Shown here in pieces: positions 60,801 to 64,000 of a DNA stretch of 64,000 nt. Position 1 is the stretch's first letter, and every line of letters starts with the position of its first letter. The stretch comes from Spinacia oleracea (Eukaryota; Streptophyta; Magnoliopsida; Caryophyllales; Amaranthaceae). The stretch spans positions 15,214,001-15,278,000 of the forward strand of contig NC_079489.1 of NCBI RefSeq assembly GCF_020520425.1, written 5' to 3'. The notes below the pieces were generated by a model. That model had not been told where the DNA came from, did no database searches, and was given only the letters and a program-made list of their open reading frames with translations. Made by a program: the position numbers and the translations under genes.

Positions 60801-63114
60801 TATCAACTCTACCGTCTTTCTCTACATATTATTCATCTATTGACCAAACAGTGAAACAATTTTTTACCAGATTTCTTAAGTAGAAATACTAATATCTTAA
60901 GGAAAATATATATATATATATATATATGTTCTACAGATATCGATAGACACTGCAATTTCAATCATTCTACAGCCTATCAACAACTGTTAGCAATGAATAC
61001 AACAACAATGTTGTTTCAATGATTTCCAACATGCATAACGTAAAAAACTCTTAACTTCATGAGACATTTTAAACTGATACAACAGCAAGAACAACTAAAG
61101 GCTTAAAAACCCATCTCAGGAAAAATCTCAAAGACATGAAGTATTATCATCAGCTGCTATCAAGATGGTCCAATTCTTGAGTAAAAACACAAAAGTGTGA
61201 GTTTGGAGGACAAAGAATATACAATACCAAGAAAGAAATTACTTACTTCAGGCCCACCAATGATGTGCCTGAAACCTTCTCTAACAGCTCATATGAACTA
61301 TCATCCAAGGAAGCTTTCTCAGAAGCGGAACCCTTATTCTTAGACTTGGAATTCTTGGCCTCGCCAGCTGACACGTTTGGTAATTTCTCTGCTTTTACCT
61401 TCTCCTTCGGAAGCTGCGACATGCGAGACTCTGCAACCACATAAGTAGCACCAGTAGCTTTGCTTCTCACCTATGCACAATATTTACCGAAAAGAAATTA
61501 ACATTACAGTGCAAAAGTCCCCAAAAAAACATCGTGCATTGCTCCAAATCTTAGATATGAAGTAAGTAAATAATCTCTCTTTCAGACGCCATTTTGCCTC
61601 CTCTTTGCCTAAAGAAAATGCTTTAAAAGAAGTATGTTGTTGAACATACAACTAGTTAATTGGTTTAAGGAGGCCAGAGCAAATTCCTGAACAGTTCAAT
61701 AATCATTGCGATTAGGATGAACAAAAGTTGATCAAATAGTTACAAATCTCACAGACGACTAGTCAAGATGGCTAGACCACAACACATCATTAGGGATTTA
61801 ACGGATTTTCCTTTCTTGAAAACTAAAATCCTAATCATTGGCAGAAGTAAAATGCTGGCGAAACATGGAAAAAGCAAGCAAATTTTACCTGAAAGTTAAA
61901 AAAAAAAAAAAAAAAAACAGAGTTGATGCTTCCCTAATCAAGCAACTTGCATCTTTTCACAATCAACTTAACAATTTACAAGATATTCACATGGAAGAAA
62001 GAAACATAAAAGAGATTCAGGGAGCCTCGACAAGAATCTCCCCCACAGCCCTCCATATTTAGCCGCGTCACATTCAGAAAGATGCATTCGTGTGAAATTT
62101 CAGACAGTAAAGTAAAAGTCCTTATGAAAATCTCTCCCGCCCCTATAGAGTGTCAGAACGGTTAATAAAGCACTTCAATATTATTATTGACGCAATAGTT
62201 TGAAGGTTACTTCCACACATAATGAAATTTTTATCCAAGACTTTCCAAATTAAAGCATTTGTATTCTCAATCGGCATACCTTCCATGAATTTTAAAACAA
62301 TAGGCAATTATGGGCTGATAGCCTGATACTAATGTCTTCTTGAGTTTTCTGAACGCCTTAATTGGTACTTCCTATAATCCTATAAGCCAATGGCGCAATA
62401 CAATGTTGATTTGGAATCAAAAGGCTCATACAGGCCAATATGGACAAATCTAAACATCTAAACAAATCTGTACCCAACACCAGAAAAAACTGGCATCTGT
62501 AATGCGCATTAGTTACCATGGTCCAGATACTCTAGATTGCAATGGGGACATAAAACCAAAACATTACTCAATCTGATATTAAATTATTCAATCAACAAAA
62601 CAAAGCACTAAGCTTGAAACCAAAGTACACTTAAGCCCTTGCAATCCATCAAGTATTGAGATTACAAAGCTGATGCAGCCCTTGAAATTAAAAGAAATTC
62701 TATGCAAAGGGAGGCAATACATAAGAAAGAGTTGTCACTACTCACATAGATGCATACACATAAAAACAAAACGGCAGAATCAGTATCAACTAGAAAAACA
62801 AGAAACGCACCTTTACATAGAAAAAATTCGCATTGATACACAATGCAAGGTTACTAGGAAGGGTCCATGGAGTTGTAGTCCATGCAACAAGAGATGCATT
62901 GTGAGGATCATCCACAATGGGAAAAGTGACCAGGATTTCAGGATCAGGTACTTCCTGCATCACTTATGATGTTAACAACACAAATAACTCAACATATACA
63001 GCTATTGTGCGAGTACAAAAAATTAAAGTGATAAACAAAGTCTCCAACCTTATAATTTGAATTGGCCTCAAAATTTGATAGAGGTGTCTTCAAACCGGTA
63101 CTGTATGGCATGAC
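45884..63114 (-). CDS. isoleucyl-tRNA synthetase, cytosolic (C-terminal 1005 residues; 5' end outside window)
   Basis: Twenty-six exons: 63114-63049, 62954-62811, 61470-61247, 59397-59232, 59155-59042, 58855-58758, 58523-58445, 58349-58191, 55185-55102, 54448-54315, 53801-53642, 53519-53436, 53284-53072, 52333-52208, 50950-50813, 50688-50585, 50489-50426, 49506-49418, 49273-49132, 48713-48650, 48565-48498, 48160-48038, 47039-46974, 46387-46276, 46182-46091 and 45988-45884. The enzyme charges tRNA-Ile. The editing (CP1) domain shows TTTPWT at visible residues 48-53, and the catalytic KMSKS loop is KMSKR at 456-460. [20 protein letters not shown], then the tRNA-binding helices and the long eukaryote-type C-terminal extension, mark it as the cytosolic form. 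About 180 N-terminal residues, with the HIGH motif, lie beyond 64000. One intron (59041-58856) starts with GC. A Lys/Ser-rich insert ([20 protein letters not shown]) sits in the third visible exon. Confidence 0.95.
49345..49367. repeat. poly-C run in IleRS intron
   Basis: A 23-C run; a second of 18 C lies at 49760-49777 in the next intron. Lengths are uncertain. Confidence 0.8.
51388..51637. mobile_element. MITE of the 250-bp mariner family, in an IleRS intron
   Basis: A 250-bp element with ends CTTCCTCCATTCCATATATA and inverse GGGGAACGGAGGAAG. The left flank is TA; the right flank has drifted to TT. The interior AATTATGCGTAAATAAAAATTA block is shared with the family. Confidence 0.75.
55740..55987. 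mobile_element. MITE of the 250-bp mariner family, in the 3-kb IleRS intron
   Basis: A 248-bp element with ends CTTCTTTTGTTCTTTTTTAA and inverse (AATGAGAACGGAGGAAG), flanked by TA on both sides. It shares the GAGACGAATCTAATAAGA block with the element at 34711. Confidence 0.8.
56206..56761. mobile_element. Mutator-type MITE with long inverted repeats, in an IleRS intron
   Basis: A 556-bp element made almost wholly of two inverted arms: it starts GGCAAATTTGCCAAAAAGGA and ends with the imperfect inverse (TCCTTTTTAATAAATTTGCC). It is flanked by a perfect 9-bp duplication, TTATTTTTA, at 56197-56205 and 56762-56770. Nine-base duplications with long inverted repeats point to the Mutator superfamily. 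The arms repeat AAAGGACCTTATATAATTTT and meet near a TTGCACGTGAG..CTCACGTGCAA pair. Non-coding. Confidence 0.85.
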
Positions 63115-64000
63115 CTGTAATAGACACAATATATATAATTAAAACAAAAGAGCATATATTGATTCAAGTACAGATCCATCAAGATTTTTATACACTAGGA
63201 AATGTAAAAACTGGAAGCAAAACAATAATAAACAGGGCTTATTACAAAGGTATTAGATGGATTGATTGGAATAACTATCTTGATTTAAACCTATGCAAAG
63301 GAATCTTGGATCACAAAATCCAACCGATTCAACTTAAGTAAGCCGATTATTCCAGAAAAATCCAAACAATACAAAACTAACATCAATCCCTATTGCCGAT
63401 AGTAGGCATCTAAGTAAAATGTTAGGTGTTCCACTTTGTTGGAGATAGATGGAAGGAAAAAATAAATAGTTTGTGGTTAGAATAAATTATCAAATGGAAC
63501 GCATGTATTTTTAGTCATAGAAAAAAGAAGGGTTTATTGAAAAAACAATTTTGACTTCAATCCACAAACCTAGAATACTCCATCCAAATCCAACTCCGAT
63601 CCAAATAGCTTATTTGGAGTTTACTAATATTACATTACACTTGATCCAAATAAGATACAGTTATACACGCGGCTATACTGAAAAAATAGAAGAATAGTTA
63701 TTTATCAACTTCTAAAGGTGGATGGTGTTCTGCTAGCTCAGCTCCCATATAATCCTTCATTCAAGAAAACACAAAACATTCTCACAAAGAACCCTCACAT
63801 AGAAATAAATTCCAATAGGAAAAAGGCCATACGATCATAAAACCTCCCGTCATGTTTTCATCCCAGCCAAAAAGTGTTCATTCTATTTTATATAGGATCA
63901 ACCAAGATGACAAGTTACATTTTCTTCATATGCGTCCTCACTCCAAAACATTGCTAAATCTACATTAGGTTCTCCTGAAAGAATGGCACTTGTCCTAAGA
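63115..64000. other. IleRS intron sequence, no exon seen
   Basis: The exon preceding 63114 should encode the segment just before [11 protein letters not shown]; no such frame appears on the - strand before the window ends, so this is probably one long intron. Confidence 0.55.

Overview
The window is nuclear DNA from a flowering plant, most likely a eudicot: AT-rich, with long introns bearing GT-AG junctions, dense small DNA transposons, and genes typical of land plants. I cannot fix the species from the sequence. Exon coordinates below were read by hand from splice sites. In each multi-exon gene the exon phases agree and the summed length is a multiple of three.

Layout. 1-5.6 kb: a small basic repeat protein of unknown function (family A, copy 1, + strand), followed by a complete 10-exon serine carboxypeptidase-like (SCPL) gene on the - strand. 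5.6-10.4 kb: a transposon-rich spacer in which an hAT-type element sits inside the terminal repeat of a Stowaway-type MITE. 10.5-18.8 kb: a 10-exon SFR2 gene (- strand; chloroplast-envelope galactolipid remodelling enzyme). 18.8-20.4 kb: spacer shared with the divergent BIO2 gene, holding a 5'-truncated LINE with a 16-bp target duplication. 20.4-25.6 kb: a complete 6-exon BIO2 (mitochondrial biotin synthase, + strand). 25.6-31.9 kb: no host gene; it holds a 3.5-kb inverted-repeat-bounded element packed with degenerate ATAGTAACTAT motifs. 32.0-32.6 kb: family A copy 2 (- strand). 34.0-34.6 kb: a single-exon type I (M-gamma, AGL80-like) MADS-box gene. 37.3-43.5 kb: an inverted, 5'-truncated copy of the SCPL gene split by a young non-autonomous LTR retrotransposon, followed by family A copy 3, which is nearly identical to copy 1. 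45.9-63.1 kb: the last 26 exons of cytosolic isoleucyl-tRNA synthetase (- strand), whose 5' end lies beyond the window.

The main structural event is an inverted segmental duplication: about 325-4220 is repeated in opposite orientation at about 37330-43665. The housekeeping genes SFR2, BIO2 and IleRS are unrelated in pathway and simply share the neighbourhood. I found no clear new multi-gene system. The least explained items are the family A proteins and the 27.4-30.9 kb element.
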